A stretch of DNA of 64,000 nucleotides from Neocallimastix lanati (nom. inval.) (taxonomy: Eukaryota > Neocallimastigomycota > Neocallimastigomycetes > Neocallimastigales > Neocallimastigaceae), in assembly GCA_016946835.1 (NCBI GenBank), contig JACVTC010000012.1:839501-903500 (forward strand), in the 5' to 3' direction. This document shows, piece after piece, positions 1 through 11,405 of this stretch. A model generated the notes under the pieces. The model was not told the DNA's origin, ran no database searches, and saw only the letters and a program-made list of their open reading frames with translations. Every line of letters starts with the position of its first letter. Position 1 is the first letter of the stretch. Made by a program: the position numbers and the translations under genes.

Positions 1-577
1 TTTTATTAATTTCTATAGTAATAAATTAATTATTTAATTATTATTTTTAATTAAAATTTGAATTAACTTATTCGGACTTTAAAGTTTTTTATTTTCTTAT
101 TAAAATATAAATTAATTTTATCGGACTTTTAGGTTTTTTCTAATTTATTACATTAATAAATTGGTTTTTCCTTAAAGAACTTATCTAGTTTTTTCTTCTA
201 ATCTTTTTCTAGTTAAGATAATTGTTAAGATTAGAAAACCTTTTAAATTATTATTTCATATAAATTTTTATTATTTAATTTTTCGTATAAATAGCTATTG
301 ATTTCTCTAAATTTTTGAGAAATCAAGAGTTATTATTATATAACAAATATTAATAAATATATAATAATAATCAATAAAATCTACAAACATTTTCAATAAG
401 TGTTCTTGTCATTTTGTGTTGTTTATTATATTTGTTTATAATAAACTCTTCTCTGTCAAGATAAGTTAAAATTTTCTTTATTTTTTCTAATTGTTTTCTT
501 ATTTTCTCAACTTGATGTTAGTATCAGGTTGTAGTTAATAATTTTGTTATAATAAATATTATAATGAAATTATTACA
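1..577 (+). mobile_element. LTR B1 (family B), cut by the window edge
   Basis: This is the right-hand part of a family B LTR, the oldest visible member of the stack upstream of tRNA-Gly. It aligns by eye with the LTRs at 6614 and 14412: a conserved block around 172-240, a TATAAATAG box at 286-294, an inverted repeat at 298-307/317-326, and a terminal stem-loop with arms 508-516 and 523-531. It ends in TTACA at 577, the same terminus as the other B copies. Its left end is outside the window, so I cannot say whether it is a solo LTR or part of a longer element. Only three bases (AAC) separate it from the next LTR-like block. Confidence 0.75.
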
Positions 578-580
578 AAC

Positions 581-1542
581 TGATAAATAACAAAATTATT
601 AAATTAAAATAAATAATAAAGAACAAATTCTTGCCTAACTTAACCCAAAAATTAATCCATTCTAAAAAAAATTAAATCCATATTTAAGAAAATTTAATTA
701 AATAAAAATAATTAAAATAAAATAATAATAAATTAATTAATCATTAATAATTTTAATTAAAAACTAAAATAAATTAATAAATAATATTTTTCTAAAACTA
801 CAAATAAACAAAATAATAAACAAATTTAATAAATTATAAATAACAAATAAACAAACTTATAAACATCTCAAAATTAAAATTAAATAGTTAAATAATTAAG
901 TTACTTTTATTTAAAATAATGATTATTTTATTTATTTTATAACTCAACTTTTATAAACAAATTGTAATTAAAATAACATTTTAAAACTCATCTTTATTAA
1001 CATTTTAATTGTAAATATTGTTTAATTTAATAATAAATTATTTTTTATTTCTCTTTTATTAATTTTATTATTTTTAATTTAAATAGCTTAAAATCAAAGA
1101 AAAATATAAAAACATGTAAATATTTCTTATAAATTATTCTTTATTATTAATTATTTAATAAATTATTATAGATATTTTATTAGTTTTAATAATCAAAAAG
1201 TATGATTATTAATTATTTAATAAATTATTATAAATATTTTATTAGTTTTAATAATCAATTTTATTATTAAAATTTAAAATAAATTAGTATAAATAATAAA
1301 TATTTCATTTTATTATTTTATTAGTTTTTAACTATTATTTTATTAATTTAAACAAAATTAATTATTAAATAAAGATTAATATTAAAATAAAAATAAATTT
1401 TTTTTTAATAAAACATTTTTGTGTTTAATAATAAAACATATTTATTTTTTTAAATTTCTTAAATCTATTTTATTCAGTATTTATCCTCTTATTCACTTCT
1501 ACAAAATTTAATTTTGTAGATTAAGAATATCAGGTATAAATC
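581..1542 (-). mobile_element. Possible old D-family LTR (D0)
   Basis: An AT-rich block between two clear LTRs. It begins TGATAA and ends ATCA, a weakened version of the TGATAC/GTATCA ends of family D. A palindrome at about 1499-1522 lies just inside the right end, which would be the LTR start if it reads on the minus strand. The flanks are AAAC on the left and AAAA on the right, a three-of-four match to a 4-bp target duplication. The right boundary could also be 1532. No coding potential is seen. It may simply be diverged intergenic sequence. Confidence 0.3.
1143..1258. repeat. Two-copy direct repeat, about 55-60 bp
   Basis: Two nearly identical copies of an AT-only sequence (1143-1197 and 1206-1258) lie inside the possible LTR D0. 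This is a local tandem duplication with no coding role visible. Confidence 0.7.
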
Positions 1543-1547
1543 AAAAC

Positions 1548-2206
1548 TGATACAGAACATTTAAAATATTCCATATCTAGTTATTTATTTATTTGGTCGT
1601 TTCTCTAGGGAATTATGACACGATAATATATTCTAATAAATATAAGAAAATAATTTATAATAATAATGTTTTATAATAATTTTTTATTCTTTATTTATTT
1701 TTATAATTTTATTTTTACATACATAAATATTTATTATTACATTCTCTTAATTTTATATAATTGTTAAAATAATTATTTAATATTATATTTTTATTAAACA
1801 TATTTCTTCAACTATTAATTTCCTAATAAATTTATTTAAAAATACAATTTCATTATTAGATATATTTAACTATTAATATTTAAAATATATTTCCTAAATA
1901 AAATATAATTATCAATATTTATAATATAATTCCTAAAACTATATAATTTCTCAAAATAATATTTAAAATATAAAATAAAACTTATTAATAATAATGATGA
2001 ATTAATTTATTATCATAATAATAGAATCATTAATAATATAATTTATCTATTTTAATTATGATAAAAGAATTAACCATGCTTCTAAAAATAATTATTTGAA
2101 TTAACTATATATAAATTATTTTATTTATTATAACCAATAATATTTATACAATATTTCTAACCTAAATTTCCTACCTAAATCTTATTTTTATAGTGGTACC
2201 GTATCA
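1548..2206 (-). mobile_element. Solo LTR D1 (family D)
   Basis: A 659-bp block bounded by TGATAC and GTATCA and flanked by the 4-bp direct repeat AAAC (1544-1547 and 2207-2210), so it looks like a solo LTR. It is related to the LTR at 2920-3426. Both share a block with TTTGG-CG and TAGGGAAT near the left end (1590-1620 and 2966-3000) and a GGTACCGTATCA right end. Minus orientation is inferred from the D copy at 5527-6610, which precedes a minus-strand gag relic. It is clearly diverged from that copy, hence old. Confidence 0.6.
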
Positions 2207-2212
2207 AAACAA

Positions 2213-2913
2213 TGTAATAACACAAAATTAATACTTAACTTTTATAAAAATAACAATAATTGTTAAAAAATATTTCGAGTTTATTAAGAAATTTTATTAT
2301 ATATTATTTTCTAAATAATAACTCTCGATTTTTATTTTATAGAAAAAATCAAGGTTATTTATATTTTTTTTTGTTCATAATCTAAAAGTTATTCTTTCAG
2401 GAAAAAGATTATGAGAAAAAACCTGAAAGATAAAATAAATTAATTATTATTTAATATAATTTAATATTGTTTAATATTATTTAATATTGGCAATTAACCA
2501 ATATTTTATGAAATTATTTATTATGATGTTTTAAGTTTATAATTATTAATTAATTTTTTTTTAATTTAATATTAATTATTAATATTAAATGTTTTAATAT
2601 AATTAATCACGTATTATTGTTAATGATAAATCAAATGATTAATTATTTATATTAAATAGAAATTGGTTATTAATTAAAGATATTGTTTATATTTCATAAT
2701 AATTAATTATTAATTAGTTAAAAAATTAATTTTATCATTTAATAATTATTTTTATTTTATTATTTAATAACAATTATTAATAAAATTATAGTATATTAAA
2801 TAATATTAAGTGTTAATTTTATTGTAAAATTATTTAAATCTTAATTAATAATAAAAATAAATATAATATTTATATTTGGTTAAGTGTGACTAACAAATTA
2901 GTCAACACTTACA
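2213..2913 (-). mobile_element. Solo LTR B4 (family B, inverted)
   Basis: A 701-bp family B LTR on the minus strand. On that strand it starts TGTAAG and ends TTACA, and it carries the family landmarks: a left-end palindrome (2881-2911), a TATAAATA box (2356-2363 in reverse) and the adjacent inverted repeat (2322-2354). It is flanked by a perfect 5-bp target duplication AACAA (2208-2212 and 2914-2918). It has no internal region, so it is a solo LTR left by LTR-LTR recombination. It lies exactly in the short spacer between D1 and D2. Confidence 0.8.
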
Positions 2914-2919
2914 AACAAA

Positions 2920-3426
2920 TGATACGATATTTTTATTAAACATCAATATCAATATTTATTTTATTTTATTTGGACGATAACAGTAGGGAATAATTGACAA
3001 AATAATATATTATAATATTATACAGAATAATACACACAATAATAATATTTACACTTTAATATTTAGTTTATTTATTTTATTTATTTATTATCATTCATCA
3101 ATAAAAATACATCATCAATATAAATATTTGTTAACTATTTAAAATATAATTAAATCATTTAATAAAATATAATTAATTATTAAAATCCTTCATATTATTT
3201 AATGTAAACTAAATATAAAACTATACTAAACTATACTAATAAACATGTTTATAGGTTAAATTATTAATAAACTAAATTAATATTAATAAAAGAACCTTTC
3301 TTTAAACTATTATTATTTACTAACTATATATAATATTATTAAATTATTATTAACCAATAAGATTTCATCAAATAATTTCTAACCTACATTTCACTAAATT
3401 ATGGTATTTATGGTGGTACCGTATCA
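2920..3426 (-). mobile_element. LTR D2 (family D), probable 3' LTR
   Basis: A 507-bp LTR with ends TGATAC and GTATCA. It shares blocks with D1, including TAGGGAAT near 2980 and GGTACCGTATCA at the right end. No polypurine tract is evident beside it, which weakens its assignment as the 3' LTR of the D relic. Confidence 0.6.
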
Positions 3427-3477
3427 CAATTTGTTCGGTTATATAAGAAATAAAAGGATTACAATAAATACACTTCA

Positions 3478-3562
3478 TTTTTTTTTTTTTTTTTTTTATA
3501 ATATAAATTTTTTTTTTTTATAATATAAATTTTTTTTTTTTTTTTTTTTTTTATAATATAAA

Positions 3563-3593
<31 letters not shown>

Positions 3594-3620
3594 ATAAATT
3601 TTTTTTTTTTTTTTTTTATA
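3478..3620. repeat. Poly-T tracts alternating with TATAATATAAA
   Basis: Runs of 9-22 T separated by four copies of TATAATATAAA form an irregular tandem array. It lies inside the D relic, between D2 and the gag region, and has no coding potential. Confidence 0.85.
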
Positions 3621-3909
3621 TTATATTATATATATATATAATAAATTTTTATAATAATAAAATTTTAAACTATATATAATAAAAATAAATATATTTCAAA
3701 ATTTTAAATTTTAATTTTGAAATTTCAAATTAATTAATTAATTAATTATTATTTTTTTTTTGTATTATTTTTCATTCCAAAATCCTTTTTCTTTAATCTG
3801 CCGAGTTACATATAAAATTATTATTATTATTATTTTCATTAACATTATTATTCTTATTACTATTTACAAATATTGAATTAGTATTTATCCTTTCAAAATT
3901 TTTATTACT

Positions 3910-5292
3910 CTAGTCAAAATTCTTATTTTCATTAGAAGTAAAAATCACTTTTTCCTTAACTCCAGGTTTATTAATATTATAATTGAAATTACTAATTTGG
4001 TTTTCTATATTATTTTCATAAGTAATTATATCATTTTTATTGTTAAAATTATTATTACTGTTATTATTATTATTGTAATTATCATTGTTGTAATTATTTC
4101 TATAAGAATTCGCGTAACTGTTATATCTATCATTATTATTATTATTATTGTTGTTGTTGTTTTCACCTCTACAATTATTATTATTAATATCATTGTTACT
4201 ATTATTATTTATTCCGTAATTATAATTATTATTATTATTATTACCAAGACTATTATACCAATTTCTATGTTTAATATTTTTAGTCCAATAAAAATTTTTA
4301 TTGTTATCATAATTATTATTGAATTTATACCTTTGAATGTTTAACTTGTTATTTTGATAATTATTATTATTATTACTCATGTAATTATTTAAATTATTCT
4401 GTTTATTTATATTAATATCGTTTTGTTTATTATTCCAATTATCGGCATTACCCGAATAGTTTCCATTATTATTATAATAATAATAATTATTACTATTTTT
4501 ACCAAATAATTTATTATAATTATTTTTATTATATAAAAATATTTTTTTCTTATTAAAATTTTCGCTATAATTACTTCTTTTATTCTTTTCTATTATTCCT
4601 TTTTTTTCCATTATTAATAATTCTTTAAATAAATATGTACAATTGAATGCTTTATGGCCTAATTCATAATATTTAAAGCACATTATTTTTTATTTTCCTT
4701 ATTAATATTATTATTATGATCATTTATATAATTATTTTTATAATTTTGTTTATAATTATTAAAATCTATTTTGAAATTTAATTTCTCTTCAATTTTACTG
4801 GCCTTTTCCGCGATTTTAATGCTTCTTCAATATTTTCACATTCCTGTTCTAATACTCTTAAACATGGATATATTCTTGGCTTAATTGAGTTTATATAATC
4901 TTCAATTGTAACTAATTTTCTCATTTCTTTATCGATATTTTTATATTTTCTAATATAATTAATATTAAATATAGGTATTGATTCATTTGCTTTAATTTTT
5001 ACTTCTTTTAGCTCCCAAATTTTATCGTTTTGAGTAATTCCCAGATATTTCTCAATTTCTTCTTTAATAATTTGAGTTGATGGATAGGATTTATTCTCAC
5101 TATTTTTTCTATACTTTTTATAACTTCTTTAAGAGAATAATCTACACATTCTCTCATAAAAATAAGTCTTCTTTTAGGATTCTGGATATCCCAAAGATCC
5201 ATAACCTCTTCGAATTCATGTATCCATAAGTCAACATCTTTACCATAATTTTTCAATAATGGTAAACTTCTTAACAACTTACAAATATCCAT
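3910..5292 (-). pseudogene. Gag-like relic of the family D element
   Basis: A gag-derived minus-strand region, seen as two open segments (5292-5008 and 4683-3910). The first has the Trp/Leu-rich helical look of a Ty3/gypsy gag, with LWIHEFEEVMDLWDI and RRLIFMRECVDYSL. The second opens with a zinc-knuckle-like pattern (Cys, Gly-His, Cys spaced as in CCHC knuckles) and runs into about 200 residues dominated by Asn and Tyr. There is no protease, reverse transcriptase or integrase after it. It is broken, with a few breaks visible, and is treated here as a fossil. Confidence 0.55.
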
Positions 5293-5502
5293 TTTAATTA
5301 TTTATTTATATTATATACTTTTTTTTTTTTTTTTTGTTTTGTTTTGTTTTGTTTACTATTATTAATTATACAACATTTTTGTTTTTATTTTTATTATTAT
5401 TATTATTTTTTTTTTTACATATTAAACCTATTTTATTATTTATTATTATGTATTATTATTATTCTATAAATATTATTTTCATATTATCTTGTTACTGTCA
5501 CG

Positions 5503-5518
5503 CCCGGATTCTCCACCA
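5503..5518 (-). promoter_or_regulatory. Primer-binding-site candidate of the D relic
   Basis: On the minus strand, eight bases after the end of LTR D3, lies TGGTGGAGAATCCGGG. It begins with TGG, as expected for pairing with a tRNA CCA end. The complement divides exactly into a 5-nt T-stem strand, a 7-nt acceptor strand, a discriminator A and CCA. A tRNA beginning GGAGAAT would be the primer; I do not recognise which one that is. Confidence 0.4.
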
Positions 5519-5526
5519 AATTTTTA

Positions 5527-6610
5527 TGATACAGGCTGGGGTTGAAACACTAAGATATTCAAAACAAAAAAATAAATATTAACACATAACTATAAAAATA
5601 AGTTTGGAAACAAGAAAAAAAAAAAAATTAAATTTTAAAATATTCTTTATTTAAATTTAAAATTAAAATTATTTGTTCCCCGTATTAAAAAGAAAGAAAT
5701 TTATTCTTCTTTTTATACTTTTATTTTAATACATTTTATTTATTATTAATATATTCTTTATAAAAAAAACTATTATAACTATTTTATTTTAATTTTTAAC
5801 TATTATTTTAAATTATTTTTTAAAAAAAAAATAACATTTATTAAATTAAAATATAAAAAATTAATTTAGAGCTTGTATCACGAAGGGCATTCCGGGCGGT
5901 AGCTTCTTCTTGATATTGTTATTCAGAGAGAGAATTATACAGAATTGATATTTTCTGTATTTTAGATCATTTTTATTTTAATAAAGATTTAATTTATTTT
6001 TGATTTTTGTTTTATTTTTAGTTTATTTCAAAGGTTTAGAAAATATTATACAGAAACTTATAATTCTGTATTTTATATCAAATATTTATTGAAATAGGTT
6101 TTTATTATTCTTAATATAAAAATAAGAATTAGTAATGATTTAAATATTATATAATTTTTAATAAGAATATTTAGTAATAATTTTTATTATATTTAATATT
6201 AATAAAATATTTAATAATTATTTTTATTAGATTTGATATTAATAAAAGATTTTAATAAGAATATTTAATAATAATTTTTATTATATTTAATATTAATAAA
6301 AGAATTTTATAAGAATATTTAATAATAATTTTTATTATATTTAATATTAATAAAAGAATTTTATAAGAATATTTAATAATAATTTTTATTATATTTAATA
6401 TTAATAAAAGAAATTTATAAGAATATTTAATAATAATTTTTATTATATTTGATATTAATAAAGGAAATTAATAAGAATATTTAATAATAATTTTTATTAT
6501 ATTTGATATTAATAAAAGATTTTAATAAGAATATTTAATAATAGTTTTATTTTATTATTATTAAGAGTATTTAATAGGAAATACAAGGTATTTAGTGACA
6601 CCCCGTATCA
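5527..6610 (-). mobile_element. LTR D3 (family D), probable 5' LTR of the D relic
   Basis: A 1084-bp LTR with ends TGATAC and CCCCGTATCA. Read on the minus strand it is followed directly by the primer-site candidate and the gag-like region, so it is the 5' LTR. Its right end lay 14 nt from the tRNA-Gly gene before the later B insertions. An internal tandem repeat at 6110-6545 lengthens it relative to D1 and D2. A GTATCA at 5875-5880 offers an alternative, shorter boundary. Confidence 0.55.
6110..6545. repeat. Tandem repeat of a ~54-56 bp unit, about 7-8 copies
   Basis: Imperfect copies of a unit containing AAGAATATTTAATAATAA, ATTTTTATTATATTTAATAT and TAATAAAAG recur through this stretch. The array lies within LTR D3 and probably expanded after insertion. 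Confidence 0.8.
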
Positions 6611-7577
6611 CAATGTAAGAAATAATAATTATTTACTAATAAATAATTATTATTTCTTAGTCTTTATAATTATTGATAATAATTATAAATTTATTTAAAT
6701 TATAATTAATTCATACATTGAGATATTATTATCAAATTTATTATAATTGTAATTATTCATATACTTAAATAATATTAGAAATTTATTTAAATAATTATTA
6801 TATGTACACTTATTAATATTATTAATTTTATTTAGTTATTCATTTAATTATCAAGTTAATGTAAACATTAGTTTTATTTATTTTTTACATTGTACATTTA
6901 AAAGAACAATTAATAAGTTTCTGTATTTTTTATAATTCTGTATTCTAGTTTAAAGATAGTTTTATGTTAATAAGTTTAGATTAGATTTTAAAAATAATAT
7001 TTAGAAAAATAGAATAATTTAGATCATTCCGGTTATTATTGATTTTTCCTTTTATTTGATGATCTAAATTAAAATTTAGGAAATCGATATATTAAGGTTT
7101 TATCCAAATATAAAATAATATATTTGGTTTTACTTAATATATACGATGATCGATATGAATAGAATATCGATCAAAAAACTTATCTAGTTTTTTCTTCTAA
7201 TCTTTTTCTAGATAAGATAGTTTTTAAGATTAGAAAACCTTTTTATTTAACCTTATTTCCATAAAAAAAATATAAATAAGGCTCTTGATTTCCCTTTAAG
7301 AAATCAAGAGTTATTATTAAAAAAATATAGTTATAATAATAGCAATTTTATATTTTAAACTTTAATAAATTAATAAAACATTTTATTCAAAAACATATTT
7401 TTTAAAACCAAAATTATCCAAATATTCCTTCTTTTACTTTTTGTGTTGTTATTATAATTAATTTTATAATAAACTCTCTTTTTAGGTAAAATTTTAATTT
7501 TTATTTTATTTCTCAACTTAATGAATTAGTCATTAAGTTGAAGGTAATAATCATATTTAGTAATAGAACTTAGTATG

Positions 7578-8550
7578 TGTAAAATATTTAATAATTTGAA
7601 TACGTATTTAAATGTAATGTAATGTAAATTATTGTGGATAAAAATGTTTTCCAAATTTTTAATATAAATTTAAATGTATTCCAAATTATTAATTTAAATA
7701 ATTTTCTCAAAATTTTATGACTAAATTATTTGGGGAATTTACGTAACAATTACTCAGTTTGAATCACTAAACTTCATAAATTAAAAAATAATTAGTCATT
7801 AATTAGTTAAATTAAAATAATTAAAGGAATATTGCCTTTTCCGTTTGTTTACAAAAACTTGCCGTTTTGTTTACTTGTCTGTTAAATTATAGAAATTCTA
7901 AAAATAAAAATAGCAAGTTGTGGTTTAGTAAATTGGTTTTCACAACTTGGCAAAATTTAAATTAAATATATGGATAGAATATATTTAATCATATAATTAA
8001 TGAATTAAACTCTAAATTTCCTTCATAGAAAATTTTAGAAAAATTAGATAGTTTTAAATAGGATTTATATTAAAATAATTCATAACATTTCATGTAATTT
8101 ATTATATAATGTAATTGATAATATAAAATAATATGTTTATGTAATTTATTAAAATTTATTTTGATTTAAAACTTTATTTTGAAAAAGTATAAAAAGAGTT
8201 AATTTTTCAACTATTAAACGATAGTTGGAAAATCGTATAGTAATAGGAAAATTTAAATTTTATTATTAGTTTCGTAACTATTATTAGAATAGTTACTTTC
8301 TTATAAAACAATTATATTATAGTTTGTAAAACCTTAACTGCTAGTGGGAACTCCGGAAAGGACCCTGCGTTACCCAGTTAAGTGGTTGTTGAAAATTAGT
8401 TAATAAATAAGATAAATAAATAAAAGAAATTAAAAAAAAAAATAATAATAATTAACTAATTAATAGAGATTTAGGATATAGTGTTATTAGTGTAGTAAAG
8501 TTAGTATAGAATAGCCACAAACCTAGACTTGATAAGTATTTTATTTTACA
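7578..8550 (+). mobile_element. 5' LTR of element A
   Basis: A 973-bp LTR with matching inverted ends TGTAAAATA and TATTTTACA. A TATAAAAA box lies at 8188-8195, followed by an inverted repeat (8203-8214/8221-8232). A less AT-rich, foldable segment lies at 8333-8382. No TGG-type primer-binding site follows directly after 8550. Instead GCCACAAA near the LTR end (about 8514) can pair with TTTGTGGC about 70 nt downstream. Confidence 0.95.
8333..8382 (+). other. Structured GC-richer segment in the LTR of element A
   Basis: The outer stem CTTAACTG/CAGTTAAG (8333-8340/8375-8382) encloses a segment that can form GGG/CCC and TCC/GGA stems around a GGAAA loop. It is the most GC-rich stretch for hundreds of bases and recurs at 14182-14231 in the other LTR. 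It may act in the RNA as a packaging, dimerisation or translation element. I looked for a hammerhead core and found none. Confidence 0.5.
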
Positions 8551-8838
8551 ATTTTCCAACTCTTTAGAATAGAAGTTTACCTTTGTGGCATTGTTAAGAA
8601 ATAAGGAATAGTTAATATTTTTAGTTTTAGTTTTTAAAAAAAAAAAAAAAAAAAAAAAATTTTAGTTTAAAATTAGTAATAGTAAATAAAGGTGGATTTA
8701 ATAATTAGTTATAGCATAGTATATAGTTTATTGTTTAGTAATAAAAATAGGTTCATAAATAGAATGGAGTATTTGAGAATCAACAACCAAGACCCAGGAG
8801 CTAGGAGAGACTTTGACGCAGTCTCTTAAGCCAGCTCT

Positions 8839-11136
8839 ATGGAAGTAGAAAATGAGGCTGGTAATCACGTCAATACCAGGGCACGTCTCATTCCAAAACC
8901 TAAGGTATTTTCAGGAAAAAGGAACGAACTGTCAGCGTTTTTAGGCCAAATTTCAAGATATTTCAAATATAACTTAGAAGGTGAAGCAATTGAAGATGAC
9001 GAATTCAAGATAGATGTAGTGAGCAGCTACTTAGATGGAACCGCTGCAGAATGGTATGCTGACTTGTGTAAAGAAGAAAGCCCCTTGCTCCAAAGTTACG
9101 ATCTCTTTATAAATGCATTAAAAGAAAGATATAAAACCTGTGCCAGTACCGATGTAGCCAACAGTAGGATTACGAAGATAAAAAGCCACCATTATCGTTC
9201 TCTTGCCGAATACTGTGATCAGTTCGAAAAGGTAGCCAGAGACTTCTCCTTTAATGATGAAGCCAAGATTCACTTTTTTATTGATGGATTGCCAGCAAGA
9301 GCAAAAGAAAGAACAAGATTGATCTATCCCAGGATCAGGAAACTCAACGAACTAATTAATGTGGTATCTGCCAACGCTGAAGAAGACCGTCGTGTTTTTG
9401 GAAATGACCCCATGGATGTAGACCAGAGAAGAATTAGACCTTTTAGCAGAAGTTTAGGAACAAGCCGCTACAGGACTAATTACCAAGATACCGAAAGAAA
9501 TTATGGAATGCCGCCAGCAAATAAATTGTCAAGAATTAAGAAATGTTTTATATGCAATAGTACTAATCATTTGAAGTCTAACTGTCCTAAACAAAAAGAG
9601 AAAATTCTGAGAAGAGAAAAGGTATTACAGATAACTGTTAGTAAAAAGAGTTTATCTCACACCTACAATGTAGCTATCAAGTTCAGAGATGGATTAATCC
9701 TAAAGGCAATTTTAGATAACGGATCTGACCTTAACTTAATTGATAGAAAAGTTGTCGACAGGTATGGTATTCCAATGCAACGTCTTCGTTATGAAAAGAA
9801 TGTTTTAGGTATTAACGGAAATGGAATTATCCGCTATGAAACCATTCCTTTAACTATGGTTATGGGTCAGCATTCTGAAACTATTAGTTTTTACATTTAT
9901 GATTTACCTGAAGGAATACCCATTATCCTTGGAAATCCATGGTTAAAGAAACACTGCCCAACAATTGAATTTGACCACGGAAATTTTAGATTCAGTTCCC
10001 AGTATTGTAAAAGAAACTGCTGTGCTACCGAAGAAATTGCCAGAAGAGTTGAAGAAAAAAGAAGAAAAGAAGAAGAAGAACGCAGAAATAAAATCCAATT
10101 AGCAAAAGAAATTATTAATTATAAGGTTGAAAATAATAAAGATAATTGTATTAGATTAGATAATGATGATTTTAAAAGTAGTTTAGAGATTGAAAAAAAT
10201 AAAGCATATATTCGTAAAGTATGTATTAAAAAGGCTGTTATGAAAAAAGCCTTAGTTAAGAAAAATAAGAGTTTAAAAAGAAAAAATTTAAATAAAGATA
10301 AAATTGAAAATTATGTATTTTATTGTGTTTCAAAAACTGAAAGTAAAGATAAAGTTTTACGTGTTATTAGAGAAAAATGTGAAAATGTAAAAAGGAATAC
10401 TAGTATTGATCGAGAAAAACAAGATAGAAATAAAATTAATATAAAAGATGAAGTTAAAGAAGAGATTCCAGAACAATATAAGGAATATAAAAGTGTATTT
10501 GATGAAAGAGAATGCGATAAATTACCTCCTCACCGGTTGTATGACTGTAAAATTAGATTAAAGGATGATGTTGACTTATTTTATGGTCCTTTATATCCCT
10601 TGAATGAAGAAGAACGGGAAGCATTGAGAGAATATATTCAAGAAAATTTAAAAAAGGGTTTTATCAAGCCATCAAATTCACCTGCTGGAGCACCAATTTT
10701 ATTCGTTAGAAAAAAGGATGGAAGTTTAAGACTTTGTGTCGATTATCGAAGACTTAATGAAAATACTATAAGGGACTCCTATCCACTCCCTTTAATCACC
10801 GAGCTTTTTGACAGATTGAGAGAAGCTAAGTATTTTACTAAGTTAGATTTAAAATCAGCATATAATCTAGTAAGAATTCGTAAAGGAGATGAGTATAAAA
10901 CAGCTTTCAGAACAAGATACGGTCATTATGAATACCGAGTAATGCCCTTTGGATTAAAGAATGCACCTGCTACTTTCCAACACTTTATTAATGATGTATT
11001 AGGGGAATACTTAGATGAATTCGCTTTCGCTTATATTGATGATATACTTATATACTCAAACACCCTAGAAGAACATCGCGTGCATGTGAAGAAGATTCTT
11101 AAACGTTTGCAAGAAGTGGACTTTATGCAAAATTAA
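8839..11136 (+). pseudogene. Element A: gag, protease and reverse-transcriptase region
   Basis: An open stretch of 765 codons starting at an ATG about 290 bp after the LTR. In order: a gag domain (about residues 10-190, with EWYADLCKEE and a typical gag helical core), a CCHC zinc knuckle (CFICNSTNHLKSNC, about residue 236), a retropepsin-like motif (AILDNGSDLN, about 291), a Lys/Glu-rich linker (about 390-540), and reverse transcriptase with LRLCVDYRRLNE (about 628) and the catalytic YIDD (about 732). Gag and pol share one frame, as in Tf1-like chromoviruses. It belongs to a retroelement whose coding region is interrupted, and it is treated as a fossil. Confidence 0.9.
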
Positions 11137-11405
11137 GTAAGTGTGAATTTGAAGTCCAGAAAACAACATTCTTGGGGCACGTAATATCCAATCAAGGAAT
11201 TTCCATGGATCCGGATAAAGTTAAGTCTATCTTAGAATGGCCAATACCAACTACAGTCAAAGAAGTACAATCATTTATAGGTTTATGCAACTACTACCGA
11301 AGATTTATCTAAAACTTTGCTAAAATTGCTAAGCCGTTACACAACTTAACAAGAAAAGATATTAAATATGAATGGACTAACGATTGCTCCGTTGTATTCG
11401 AAACT

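Larger units (their letters stand above)
2920..6610 (-). mobile_element. Family D retroelement relic with gag only (LTR-internal-LTR)
   Basis: On the minus strand the order is LTR D3 (6610 to 5527), a primer-binding-site candidate, a gag-like region (5292 to 3910), then LTR D2 (3426 to 2920). The 4-bp sequence CAAA lies before 2920. It also follows 6610 once the later LTR B2 and its target duplication are removed, which supports a single insertion. No pol domain is seen in the 2.1-kb interior, so this is a deletion derivative or a non-autonomous element. The two LTRs differ in length (507 and 1084 bp), partly because D3 holds a tandem repeat. Two adjacent insertions is the alternative. It is broken in several places and old. 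Confidence 0.5.

Noticed and set aside
3997-4344. Plus-strand Ile/Val-rich frame
   Set aside because: The reverse of the Asn-rich gag-like region on the minus strand.
5496-6600. Alternative LTR ends TGTCAC/GTGACA
   Set aside because: They leave the primer-site candidate inside the LTR and give no matching duplication; TGATAC/GTATCA fits the family and the tRNA offset better.
8333-8382. Hammerhead ribozyme in the LTR
   Set aside because: The segment folds, but the conserved CUGAUGA and GAAA core is absent.
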